Assembly (NCBI GenBank): GCA_905202055.1
Contig: CAJKQK010000086.1
Location: forward strand, 1 to 7,949
Length of the DNA stretch: 7,949 nucleotides
DNA from: an uncultured Oxalobacter sp.
Lineage (GTDB): Bacteria; Pseudomonadota; Gammaproteobacteria; Burkholderiales; Burkholderiaceae_D
Direction: 5' to 3'
Part shown: in pieces, positions 1-6,658 of the stretch
How positions within the stretch are numbered: the stretch's first letter is position 1
Layout of the letters: each line of letters starts with the position of its first letter
Position numbers and translations under genes: made by a program
The notes under the pieces: model-generated
Seen by the model: the letters and a program-made list of their open reading frames with translations, nothing else
Told to the model about the DNA's origin: nothing
The model's database searches: none

Positions 1-1572
1 GTCCCGGATAATAAACTGGACAAAAAGACGGCCATCCGTTTCGATCACTCTCGAACTGATTTCGACCGGAAAAATACTGCCGTTTGTATGTTTGCCATAC
101 GCTTCGAAAATCAAACCTTTTTCACGTTTCAGCTCCATCCATTTTTCTTCAAAAACAGACGTATCTTTCAAATCAAAAACACAGCGGATATTCTGCCCGA
201 TCATTTCCGCTCTCGACTTGCCAAACATCTTTTCCGAACGATCGTTTGCCTCGATGATCGTGCCATTGCCATCCATCAGAATAATCACGTCATTGGCGTA
301 TTTGCTCAAATAATCGTAATGCTGACGCAAGGCCTTTTGTTTCAGTTCCATTCTCAAACGCTCCGTTTTGTGCTGCATATGCCTGTGACGCATGTAAAAC
401 ACCATGCCCAGTCCTGTCATGACAATCACCAGAAATGCAAGCAACAAAATGTACCAGGCAATTTTCTGGATATGTCCGTAAGCTTCCCTTTCATCGATCT
501 TGACCATCAAAGACCAGTCTGAATCGGGAATCTTCTCCACATACCCGATGACCAATTTACCTCTGTCATCAGCCTCATGGAAAATACCTGACGGGGACTC
601 ACTCATTTTCTTCAGCCACCTGACCCGGCTTGTTTTGCTCAAGTCCTGCGGATAGATCACATTATGATCATCTGAATTATTCAATATTGTGATTTCCTCG
701 CCATTGCGGCTAAACAAAAAAGCTTTAGCTGTCTTGTCAGATTTTGGCCATGCCGTCACAATTGGTCCAAGAGAAATATTCGGATCGATGTAGTAAGAAC
801 GAATTTCGGCGACCTGTCCGGTCATTCCCTTTTTCAGCACAGGCGCAACCATATTCAGGACGCGGGAGCGGCTGCCGTCTCCATTTTCAATGAACCGGAG
901 AGGTCCCATCCATATATGATTGCTCCGGATCGCTTTCAGAAATTCACGATTGTTTGAATAAGAAAAGGGAAATTCATATGCGTTATGTTTTCCGGCAGCT
1001 GAATTTCCCTTCACCGATTCTTCAGAACCGGAAAATCCGGATTCAACATTGAGTTTCCGAACGGAAACCATGTCCAGCTTGCGGTTGATTGTCAGGTTTC
1101 CATTATTGGCAAGATTGATCTGTTGTTTTTTCCAGGCATTGACATGCTCGATCTTGAATTTTGCTATATCGGCAATATTCCTTTCCACTATCATGGCTTC
1201 GGTTTTCGCCATGTTCAGGAAAATCATATACGCGATAACTGTTATTAAAAGAGAAACAAGAAAAAGGGCAACTTTATATTTTTTGACCAGATAAAGAGAT
1301 AGCCTGAGACTGAAAGCTATTTTTGATTTGCATTTTGACACAAATTTCAGAAAGGTTATGCCCGCAAAGAACACAAACATAAGAGAAGTGACAACAACGA
1401 TAAATTTATAATAAATCTCAAGGCGATCTATCCTGTCTATCGAATCAAATATCAGCGAAATGACAAAAACAGAAGTCAGCATCCCCAAACAGCTGATCAT
1501 GAAACAAACCGAAGAATCCAGTATTTCCCTACCTTTCACCCTTGCCATCAAATCAGAAATAGTGTTCAGCAT
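1..1572 (-). CDS. Membrane sensor protein with Cache-like and PAS domains, truncated by the window edge
   Basis: The frame is open from an ATG at 1572 to base 1, giving 524 residues with no stop, so the C-terminus and output domain (kinase, GGDEF/EAL or other) are outside the window. Hydrophobic helices lie at about residues 22-41, 56-77, 101-120 and 372-394. Residues 121-371 form an extracytoplasmic domain: an early segment with AKFKIEHVNAWKK, a block with WPKSDKTAKAFLFSRNGEE, and a final GYVEKIPDSDWSLMVKID strand, all typical of dCache-like sensor domains of PAS-containing kinases and cyclic-di-GMP enzymes. Residues 421-524 are a PAS domain (YANDVIILMDGNGTIIEAN, later HTNGSIFPVEISSR and FVQFIIRD). 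The start was chosen because an in-frame TGA lies 12 codons upstream; the ribosome site (ACAAGAAAAAT) is weak, and an ATG eight codons further in is possible. Two helices before the usual Cache-flanking pair are unusual. The ligand cannot be told from sequence. Confidence 0.86.
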   Translation of the reverse strand, partial: MLNTISDLMARVKGREILDSSVCFMISCLGMLTSVFVISLIFDSIDRIDRLEIYYKFIVVVTSLMFVFFAGITFLKFVSKCKSKIAFSLRLSLYLVKKYKVALFLVSLLITVIAYMIFLNMAKTEAMIVERNIADIAKFKIEHVNAWKKQQINLANNGNLTINRKLDMVSVRKLNVESGFSGSEESVKGNSAAGKHNAYEFPFSYSNNREFLKAIRSNHIWMGPLRFIENGDGSRSRVLNMVAPVLKKGMTGQVAEIRSYYIDPNISLGPIVTAWPKSDKTAKAFLFSRNGEEITILNNSDDHNVIYPQDLSKTSRVRWLKKMSESPSGIFHEADDRGKLVIGYVEKIPDSDWSLMVKIDEREAYGHIQKIAWYILLLAFLVIVMTGLGMVFYMRHRHMQHKTERLRMELKQKALRQHYDYLSKYANDVIILMDGNGTIIEANDRSEKMFGKSRAEMIGQNIRCVFDLKDTSVFEEKWMELKREKGLIFEAYGKHTNGSIFPVEISSRVIETDGRLFVQFIIRD

Positions 1573-1796
1573 ATTTTTCTTGTTTTCTGTAAGAAAGAAA
1601 CAGATTTCTCATAATTGAAAAACGATTGTGCCTTCAAGCCGCAGAGAATCATCCGTAAACCGAAAAATTTCGCAAAAGCTAAAAACAGAAACAATTGAAT
1701 GATCACAATTAAAAAATAATAATTTTCACCAACCATCCAATATTGATGTAGATCATAGAAAAACGGTTTAGCCTGGAAAACACAACCCCTGAACAT
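1566..1796 (-). CDS. Doubtful small membrane ORF overlapping the sensor start
   Basis: A 76-codon frame contains one hydrophobic stretch (YYFLIVIIQLFLFLAFAKFF) and ends in TGA within ATGCTGA, so its stop overlaps the sensor start codon by the arrangement typical of translational coupling. An internal ATG at residue 21 could be the real start. Against it, no good Shine-Dalgarno sequence precedes either start, the DNA is AT-rich so chance hydrophobic codons are expected, and I recognise no family. It could be a real small membrane protein, a degraded N-terminal piece of the sensor in another frame, or an accident of composition. Confidence 0.25.
   Translation of the reverse strand: MFRGCVFQAKPFFYDLHQYWMVGENYYFLIVIIQLFLFLAFAKFFGLRMILCGLKAQSFFNYEKSVSFLQKTRKIC
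1743..1756. promoter_or_regulatory. FNR/CRP-family-like dyad (TTGATGTAGATCAT)
   Basis: The 14-mer matches the FNR/ANR consensus TTGAT-N4-ATCAA at nine of ten defined positions. It sits about 170 bases upstream of the sensor start codon. No transcription start is known, so the distance cannot be used as support, and AT-rich DNA raises the chance of accidental matches. Confidence 0.3.
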
Positions 1797-1860
1797 TAAA
1801 TTTACAACTTTTTTATTTGAAATAGTGTCTCATTTTTGATTAATGACATTTAAAATTGTT

Positions 1861-1880
1861 TTGATTCATTATATTATCAA
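1861..1880 (-). promoter_or_regulatory. Inverted repeat TTGAT-N10-ATCAA enclosing a TATAAT element
   Basis: The two five-base arms are perfect complements, and on the minus strand the spacer contains TATAAT (1868-1873), pointing at the sensor gene. A -35 match 17 bases upstream (TTATCT) is poor. If this is the promoter, the leader would be nearly 290 bases long. An operator overlapping a -10 box would fit repression, but this is inference from arrangement alone. Confidence 0.3.
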
Positions 1881-1924
1881 CCAGGAATTAAGATAAAAAA
1901 TTTTTCACTTGCCCAATTTCGTAA

Positions 1925-1941
1925 CTTTTATTAATAAAAAG
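1925..1941. repeat. AT-rich near-palindrome
   Basis: CTTTTATTAATAAAAAG reads almost identically on both strands, differing by one extra A in the right arm. Shorter related runs recur further right in the same spacer. It could be a protein-binding site or simply a product of AT-rich composition. Confidence 0.35.
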
Positions 1942-2115
1942 ATATCACAATTACATTCTAGCCAATTTTTATTAAAAAAATTATTTATTTCTTGAATGAT
2001 TTTTATTATCGAAAATATTTATTTTTTATTAACATACGTTGCCATTTCATTAATAAATCAACATACCTTTCAAGAGATTGAGCGATATTTGTTTATTCCG
2101 GATTGACATTCATGT

Positions 2116-2147
2116 AAAAAAAGCTCCCTTTCATGGGAGCTTTTTTA
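2116..2147. terminator. Strong bidirectional Rho-independent terminator
   Basis: A perfect GCTCCC / GGGAGC stem (2123-2128 and 2135-2140) with a six-base loop TTTCAT is flanked by seven A residues on one side and six T residues on the other. It therefore reads as stem plus U-tract on either strand. Here it closes transcription of the minus-strand acyltransferase remnant, whose last stop is at 2217, and so probably ends the guaBA-side transcription unit before the sensor region. Confidence 0.88.
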
Positions 2148-2216
2148 AATCAGAGGACAAGTATTGGAATCAGTTGGGCATTCCGAACATCGATACTGCT
2201 GATGACCTGCCTTCCT

Positions 2217-3332
2217 TTACTCATTCTGTCTGACAACATGCGTAAATGAGCAAGTTGTATCCGTACAATTACAGATATACCTACAATTTTTACCGGAATC
2301 CATCTTTTTCTTCAAATCAGTGATGACCATGTCAGCAGCATAATAATTCAGATGATTGGTGTCATAATAATATGGCAATCTTTCACCTCTCGCCATACAT
2401 TTTCCATTTGAGCAGAAAAGAGCTTCCGAATCATAAACTTCTACTGATGGAAAGTTTTTCAAGATTTCATCATTCACTGAATCATATGATTTGACACGAT
2501 TTATATAGTCCTGATTCATCGAACATTCTTTTCACAAATCCGAAGCAATTCTGAATGGACGGATATCAAAACAATTTTTGATATTAAAGTCCAGATCCGG
2601 CTTATCTTTTATGAGAATAACCCGTTTTTTACTTCTGGTTAACGCGGAAAGTAATTTCGACGCATTTGTTTTATATGAATTTTTACTGGATTCGGTTAGT
2701 GGTTTCGGTTTCATAAGCGGCATTGTGGTGCCGGTTTCCATGAATCCGTCCGACATCAAATAGGCCCAATAGCCGGAAAGTACAACCGCCTTGATTGATC
2801 GACTGTTTTCAAGATAATGTCTGACTGCTTCCGTTTTTTCTGCAATCTGTTTTTGACATGAAAAAGTCAGCGGAAAAAGGGAAGCAACTGGCCTCGTTGA
2901 TCCAGAGCAGCGACTCATCACCTAACTTGTCCCAAACAGCACTTTTGTAATGTTCCATATGGGAATCGCCAATAAACGCAACTGTGGGCGGAACACTTTC
3001 TCTGGAAAGCGAACACCCGAGATTGAATTTATAAGATTTCAACTCAGATATCTGTTTTCCGCAATCATACTGTGTCACAGGGCGAGAGGGACTTGGGATT
3101 ATATTTATAATATCAGCAGATCTTTCGGATACGCCTTTTATAAAAATTGATGAAACTGAACTTGTTATTTTCAATATTTGCAAAAAAATCGACGAAATCA
3201 AAAATCCTGAAATAACAAAGAAGATATCAACACCGATGAATCCCCCTCTATGCTTTTGGGAAAAGCATGAAATACGACTACGGCAATTACTGCAATAACT
3301 CTCAGACCATCTGTATCAGGACGGTACTTCAA
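2217..3332 (-). pseudogene. Decayed acyltransferase-3/SGNH O-acyltransferase (OafA-like)
   Basis: Intact relatives are inner-membrane proteins of roughly 600-700 residues that transfer acyl groups to surface glycans such as O-antigen, using about ten helices and a C-terminal periplasmic SGNH domain. The remnant begins KYRPDTDGLRVIAVIAVVVF at a TTG (3332), has GVDIFFVISGFLISSIFLQ, then passes within about 40 residues to a pre-SGNH linker with paired cysteines and FIGDSH (2970-2959). VVLSGYWAYLM and the catalytic DTNH (2363-2352) follow. About 300 residues of membrane domain are therefore missing. The frame shifts at a five-C run (3242-3246, one G short on the coding strand) and near a five-A run (2861-2865, one base extra); the two shifts restore the starting frame. 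An in-frame TGA then interrupts at 2534-2532, followed by KECSMNQDYINR. It starts 123 bases after the guaA stop. Enzyme activity is very unlikely. A sequencing-error explanation could account for the shifts but not for the missing core. Confidence 0.87.
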
Positions 3333-3420
3333 AGGTGTTTTTTATCTTTGGAATGTTGGCATACGGAACAATCCGGCTCTGCAGAAGACATAAATTCTAA
3401 AAACTGACAACATGAAAAAG

Positions 3421-3462
3421 GGAAGTATTATATTTCTGAAAAAAATATCTGATACTTATTCC
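3421..3462 (-). terminator. Possible weak terminator hairpin at the end of guaA
   Basis: On the minus strand the guaA stop region can fold into an interrupted stem: GGAA, AGTAT and ATATTT on the left pair with AAATAT, ATACT and TTCC on the right, and CTTTTTC follows. The stem is AT-rich, has bulges and includes the guaA stop codon, so termination would be partial at best. This would allow some read-through into the acyltransferase remnant. Confidence 0.33.
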
Positions 3463-5063
3463 CACTCAATTGTTGCAGGTGGCTTTCCGGAAATATCGTA
3501 AACTACCCGGTTGATGCCTCTCACCTCGTTGATGATACGATTGGAAACTCTTCCCAGCAGTTCATGCGGCAGATGCGCCCAGTGAGCGGTCATGAAATCC
3601 TGCGTCTGGACGGCACGAAGGGCAACGACGTATTCATAGGTACGGCCATCGCCCATCACTCCGACGGACTTGACCGGGAGAAATACGGCAAAGGCCTGGC
3701 TGGTCGCATCGTACCAGCTTAAAGGTTCGCCCTTTTCAGACAGGATATCGGAAGGAGTATTCCAGAGTTCCTCGATAAAGATGGCATCCGCTTCTCGCAG
3801 GAGATCGGCATACTGTTTTTTGACTTCACCGAGAATACGAACGCCCAGACCCGGTCCGGGGAAAGGATGGCGATAGACCATTTCACGTGGCAAGCCCAAT
3901 GCCAGACCCAGTTCACGAACTTCATCCTTGAACAATTCCCGTAACGGTTCCAGCAATTGCAGGTTCAGGGTATCGGGCAAACCACCGACGTTGTGATGGC
4001 TCTTGATTGTCTGGCCTTTCTTGCCTTTACCCGCGCTTTCGATCACGTCAGGATAAATCGTTCCCTGTGCCAGCCATTTGGCGTTCCTGATCTTGCCTGC
4101 TTCCCTCTGGAAAACGTCGACGAATTCACGGCCGATAATCTTTCTCTTCTCTTCCGGGTCCGTTACACCGGCCAGCTGGCCCATGAACTGTTCCGATGCA
4201 TCGACGTGGATGACTTTTACACCGAGATTTCTGGCGAACATGTCCATGACCATCTTGCCTTCATTCAGTCGAAGAAGGCCATGATCGACGAAAACGCAGG
4301 TCAGCTGGTCACCGATGGCACGATGAATCAGCGCAGCGGCAACACTGGAATCGACGCCACCGGACAAACCGAGAATGACGTCGTCCTTGCCGACTTTCTT
4401 GCGGATCGCTTCAATCGCTTCCGAAACGTAATCCGGCATATTCCAGTCCGCTTTTGCACCGCAAATGTCGTGTACGAAACGGTTGATGATCGCCTTGCCC
4501 TGTATGGTGTGGGTGACTTCAGGATGGAACTGAAGGGCATAGAATTTTCTGGATTCGTCCGCCATTCCGGCAATCGGACAGGAATTGTTCGACAACATGA
4601 CCGTAAACCCGGGAGGAATTTCGGTAACCTTGTCGCCGTGGCTCATCCAGACTTTCAGTATATTTGCACCGTCAGCCGTGACGGAATCCGCAATGCCTTC
4701 CAGCAATTTTGTATGGTTTCGGGCACGGACTTCGGCATAACCGAACTCGCGGACTTTGCCGTTTTCGACTTTGCCACCAAGCTGGTCGGCCATCGCCTGC
4801 ATGCCATAGCAAATACCCAAAACAGGAACACCCAGTTCAAACACGATTTGCGGAACCCGGGGCGTATCGTCATCAGTCACGCTATTTTGACCACCTGACA
4901 GGATAATGCCTTTCAGGGAACCATCCTTCGCATAATCACGAATGAAGTCAGATCCGACATCGTAAGGAACGACTTCTGAGAAAACACCGGCTTCCCGTAC
5001 ACGACGGGCAATCAATTGAGTAACCTGAGAACCGAAATCGATAATGAGTATTCTGGAATGCAT
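3456..5063 (-). CDS. guaA: GMP synthase (glutamine-hydrolysing)
   Basis: This cytosolic enzyme converts XMP, ATP and glutamine to GMP, the last step of guanine nucleotide synthesis. The 535-residue length is normal. Residues 1-200 form the class I glutamine amidotransferase with nucleophile Cys85 in GICYGM and His180/Glu182 in FHPE. The ATP pyrophosphatase domain carries the P-loop LSGGVDSS (233-240) and GQTIKSHHNVGG (350-361). The C-terminal dimerisation domain ends in the highly conserved KPPATIEWE. All expected catalytic residues are present. At residues 57-59 the amidotransferase reads GGQ where many relatives have GGP, a position that varies among betaproteobacteria as I recall them. The ATG at 5063 gives the usual family N-terminus (MHSRILIIDFGSQ) but only a weak AAGAA precedes it. 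It follows guaB by 71 bases on the same strand and is presumably co-transcribed. Confidence 0.98.
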   Translation of the reverse strand: MHSRILIIDFGSQVTQLIARRVREAGVFSEVVPYDVGSDFIRDYAKDGSLKGIILSGGQNSVTDDDTPRVPQIVFELGVPVLGICYGMQAMADQLGGKVENGKVREFGYAEVRARNHTKLLEGIADSVTADGANILKVWMSHGDKVTEIPPGFTVMLSNNSCPIAGMADESRKFYALQFHPEVTHTIQGKAIINRFVHDICGAKADWNMPDYVSEAIEAIRKKVGKDDVILGLSGGVDSSVAAALIHRAIGDQLTCVFVDHGLLRLNEGKMVMDMFARNLGVKVIHVDASEQFMGQLAGVTDPEEKRKIIGREFVDVFQREAGKIRNAKWLAQGTIYPDVIESAGKGKKGQTIKSHHNVGGLPDTLNLQLLEPLRELFKDEVRELGLALGLPREMVYRHPFPGPGLGVRILGEVKKQYADLLREADAIFIEELWNTPSDILSEKGEPLSWYDATSQAFAVFLPVKSVGVMGDGRTYEYVVALRAVQTQDFMTAHWAHLPHELLGRVSNRIINEVRGINRVVYDISGKPPATIEWE

Positions 5064-5099
5064 GGGAAATTCTTGTAAAAAACGGATTCTGAAAACGGG

Positions 5100-5122
5100 A
5101 GGGGCCGGAAAAACCGGCCCCT
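5100..5122 (-). promoter_or_regulatory. Perfect GC-rich stem-loop between guaB and guaA
   Basis: AGGGGCCGG (5100-5108) and CCGGCCCCT (5114-5122) pair perfectly over nine bases around a five-base loop. It lies 12 bases after the guaB stop and about 36 bases before the guaA start. On the minus strand the following bases are CCCGTTTTCAG, too poor in T for a strong terminator. It may act as a partial terminator, an RNA processing or stability element, or set the ratio of the two enzymes. Confidence 0.6.
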
Positions 5123-5134
5123 GTCTATCTGGCT

Positions 5135-6598
5135 TTATTCAAGACGATAGTTCGGCGCCTCTTTGGTGATCTGGACGTCGTGGACGTGAGACTCACGCAT
5201 ACCGGCGGAACTGATCTCGACAAATGCCGCTTTTTCGTGCATCTGGTCAATCGATTCGCAACCGCAATACCCCATCGAGGAACGAACACCACCGATCAAC
5301 TGGAAAATGATGGCATTGACGCTGCCCTTGTACGGTACACGGGCTTCAATGCCTTCCGGAACCAGTTTGTCCGGCTGGTGTTCCGCTTCATCCTGGAAGT
5401 AACGGTCGGCCGAACCCTGCTGCATCGCACCGACACTGCCCATACCCCGATAGGCCTTGTAGCTGCGTCCCTGATACAGGATGATCTCGCCCGGAGCCTC
5501 GTCAGTACCGGCAAACATGCTGCCCATCATGACAGTAGAGGCACCGGCTGCAATCGCTTTGGAAATATCACCGGAGAAACGGATACCGCCGTCAGCGATA
5601 CAGGGAACACCGGTTCCTTTCAATGCATCGGCAACGTCGGAAATTGCAGTAATTTGCGGAACGCCTACACCGGCAACGATACGGGTCGTACAAATCGAAC
5701 CCGGGCCGATACCGACCTTGACGGCATCTGCACCATGATCGAGCAAGGCTCTTGCCGCATCTGCCGTAGCGATATTGCCACCGATCACTTCGATATGAGG
5801 ATAATTTTTCTTGACCCATCTGACACGATCCAGCACACCTTGCGAATGGCCATGAGCCGTATCGACGACCAGAACGTCCACACCGGCTTTGGCCAGCAAA
5901 TCGATGCGTTCATCATTGTCCGGACCGACACCGACAGCCGCGCCGGCCAGCAATTTGCCATAGCCATCCTTGGATGCCAGCGGGTAATCGTTCTTTTTCA
6001 GGATATCCTTGACGGTCATCAGACCGCGCAATTCGAAAGCGTCGTTGACTACCAGAACACGTTCCAGACGATTGCGATTCATGACACGCTTGGCTTCTTC
6101 GAGCGTTGTGCCTTCTTTCACGTATACCAGCTTTTCGCGAGGCGTCATTATTTTACTGACAGGAGCATCCAGTTCTTCTTCAAAGCGCAAATCGCGATTG
6201 GTAATGATGCCGACAATCTTTTTGCCGTCCACAACGGGGAAACCGGAAAAGCCATGCTGTCTGGTCAGCGCGATGACGTCGCGTACTTTCATGGTCGGTG
6301 GAATAGTGATCGGATCGGTCACCATACCTGCCTCGAAACGCTTGACCCTGGCAACTTCCCTGGCCTGTTCCGCAGCAGTCATATTCTTGTGGATGATACC
6401 GATGCCGCCCTGTCTTGCCATCGCGATCGCCAGGGACGATTCAGTGACGGTATCCATTGCCGCGGAAAGCAAAGGGATATTCAACGAGATGTTTCTCGTC
6501 AAACGGGTTTTCAAAACGGTATCTTTAGGAAGAACGGCAGAATATGCCGGAACGAGAAGCACGTCATCGAACGTGAGTGCTTTTTTGAGTAGTCGCAT
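5135..6598 (-). CDS. guaB: Inosine-5'-monophosphate dehydrogenase
   Basis: The enzyme oxidises IMP to XMP with NAD+, the committed and rate-limiting step towards GMP, in the cytosol as a homotetramer or octamer. The 487-residue length is standard. The TIM-barrel opens with LTFDDVLLVPAYS (8-20). Two CBS domains occupy about residues 91-205 (MVTDPITIPP and IMTPREKLVYV mark their starts); in the family they bind adenine or guanine nucleotides and tune activity. The catalytic loop is GPGSICTTR with Cys303, the IMP phosphate site includes IADGGI with Asp336, the flap has RGMGSVGAM (384-392), and the catalytic Arg-Tyr pair is R399-Y400. The C-terminus ends APNYRLE. Start choice is firm: the ATG at 6598 gives the usual MRLLKKALTFDDV and AGGA lies six bases upstream. 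guaA follows directly. Confidence 0.99.
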   Translation of the reverse strand: MRLLKKALTFDDVLLVPAYSAVLPKDTVLKTRLTRNISLNIPLLSAAMDTVTESSLAIAMARQGGIGIIHKNMTAAEQAREVARVKRFEAGMVTDPITIPPTMKVRDVIALTRQHGFSGFPVVDGKKIVGIITNRDLRFEEELDAPVSKIMTPREKLVYVKEGTTLEEAKRVMNRNRLERVLVVNDAFELRGLMTVKDILKKNDYPLASKDGYGKLLAGAAVGVGPDNDERIDLLAKAGVDVLVVDTAHGHSQGVLDRVRWVKKNYPHIEVIGGNIATADAARALLDHGADAVKVGIGPGSICTTRIVAGVGVPQITAISDVADALKGTGVPCIADGGIRFSGDISKAIAAGASTVMMGSMFAGTDEAPGEIILYQGRSYKAYRGMGSVGAMQQGSADRYFQDEAEHQPDKLVPEGIEARVPYKGSVNAIIFQLIGGVRSSMGYCGCESIDQMHEKAAFVEISSAGMRESHVHDVQITKEAPNYRLE

Positions 6599-6604
6599 GG
6601 TATT

Positions 6605-6654
6605 TCCTATGTGTCCAAAACAGGATTATACAGATTTTTTTGAAAAATTGCCTA
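6605..6654 (-). promoter_or_regulatory. Likely guaB promoter and ribosome-binding site
   Basis: On the minus strand a perfect TATAAT (6625-6630) is preceded by TAGGCA (6649-6654, four of six matches to TTGACA) with an 18-base spacer. Transcription would start near 6618, giving a leader of about 20 bases that contains the AGGA ribosome site at 6605-6608. The short leader leaves no room for a riboswitch. Confidence 0.6.
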
Positions 6655-6658
6655 CCAT

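Larger units (their letters stand above)
1573..2115. other. AT-rich intergenic region upstream of the sensor gene
   Basis: About 540 bases separate the sensor start from the terminator. The region is markedly poorer in G and C than the flanking genes. It contains several TTTTTATTA-type runs (1966-1975, 2000-2008, 2023-2032), a near-palindrome centred at 1933, a TTGAT-N10-ATCAA dyad and a TTGAT-N4-ATCAT dyad. Apart from the doubtful frame at 1566-1796 I see no credible protein or RNA gene. It most likely serves as the long control region of the sensor gene; such DNA is often bound by nucleoid proteins, which is an inference here. Confidence 0.6.

Noticed and set aside
57..59. GuaA GGQ in place of GGP as a disabling change
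   Set aside because: The numbers are GuaA residues. The catalytic triad and surrounding motifs are intact and this position is variable among related enzymes, so it is treated as natural variation.
56..60. GuaA-type riboswitch or guanine/PRPP aptamer anywhere upstream of guaB or guaA
   Set aside because: The predicted guaB leader is only about 20 bases and the guaB-guaA spacer is 71 bases with a single simple hairpin; nothing resembles a purine aptamer. The coordinates given are nominal.
88..522. Plus-strand open frame opposite the sensor gene
   Set aside because: The minus strand here encodes a clear helix and PAS domain; the plus-strand product has no recognisable features.
2217..2519. 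Independent 100-residue protein
   Set aside because: It is in the same frame as the SGNH segment before the TGA at 2532 and carries the family's catalytic DTNH, so it is the tail of the broken acyltransferase.
3957..4898. Long plus-strand open frame opposite guaA (313 codons)
   Set aside because: It lies wholly inside the highly conserved guaA gene on the other strand, and its protein shows no recognisable family or ribosome site; it is a by-product of guaA codon use.
5180..6592. Long plus-strand open frame opposite guaB (470 codons)
   Set aside because: It mirrors guaB almost end to end and the translation is rich in His, Asp and Thr as expected from reading conserved codons backwards; no independent support.
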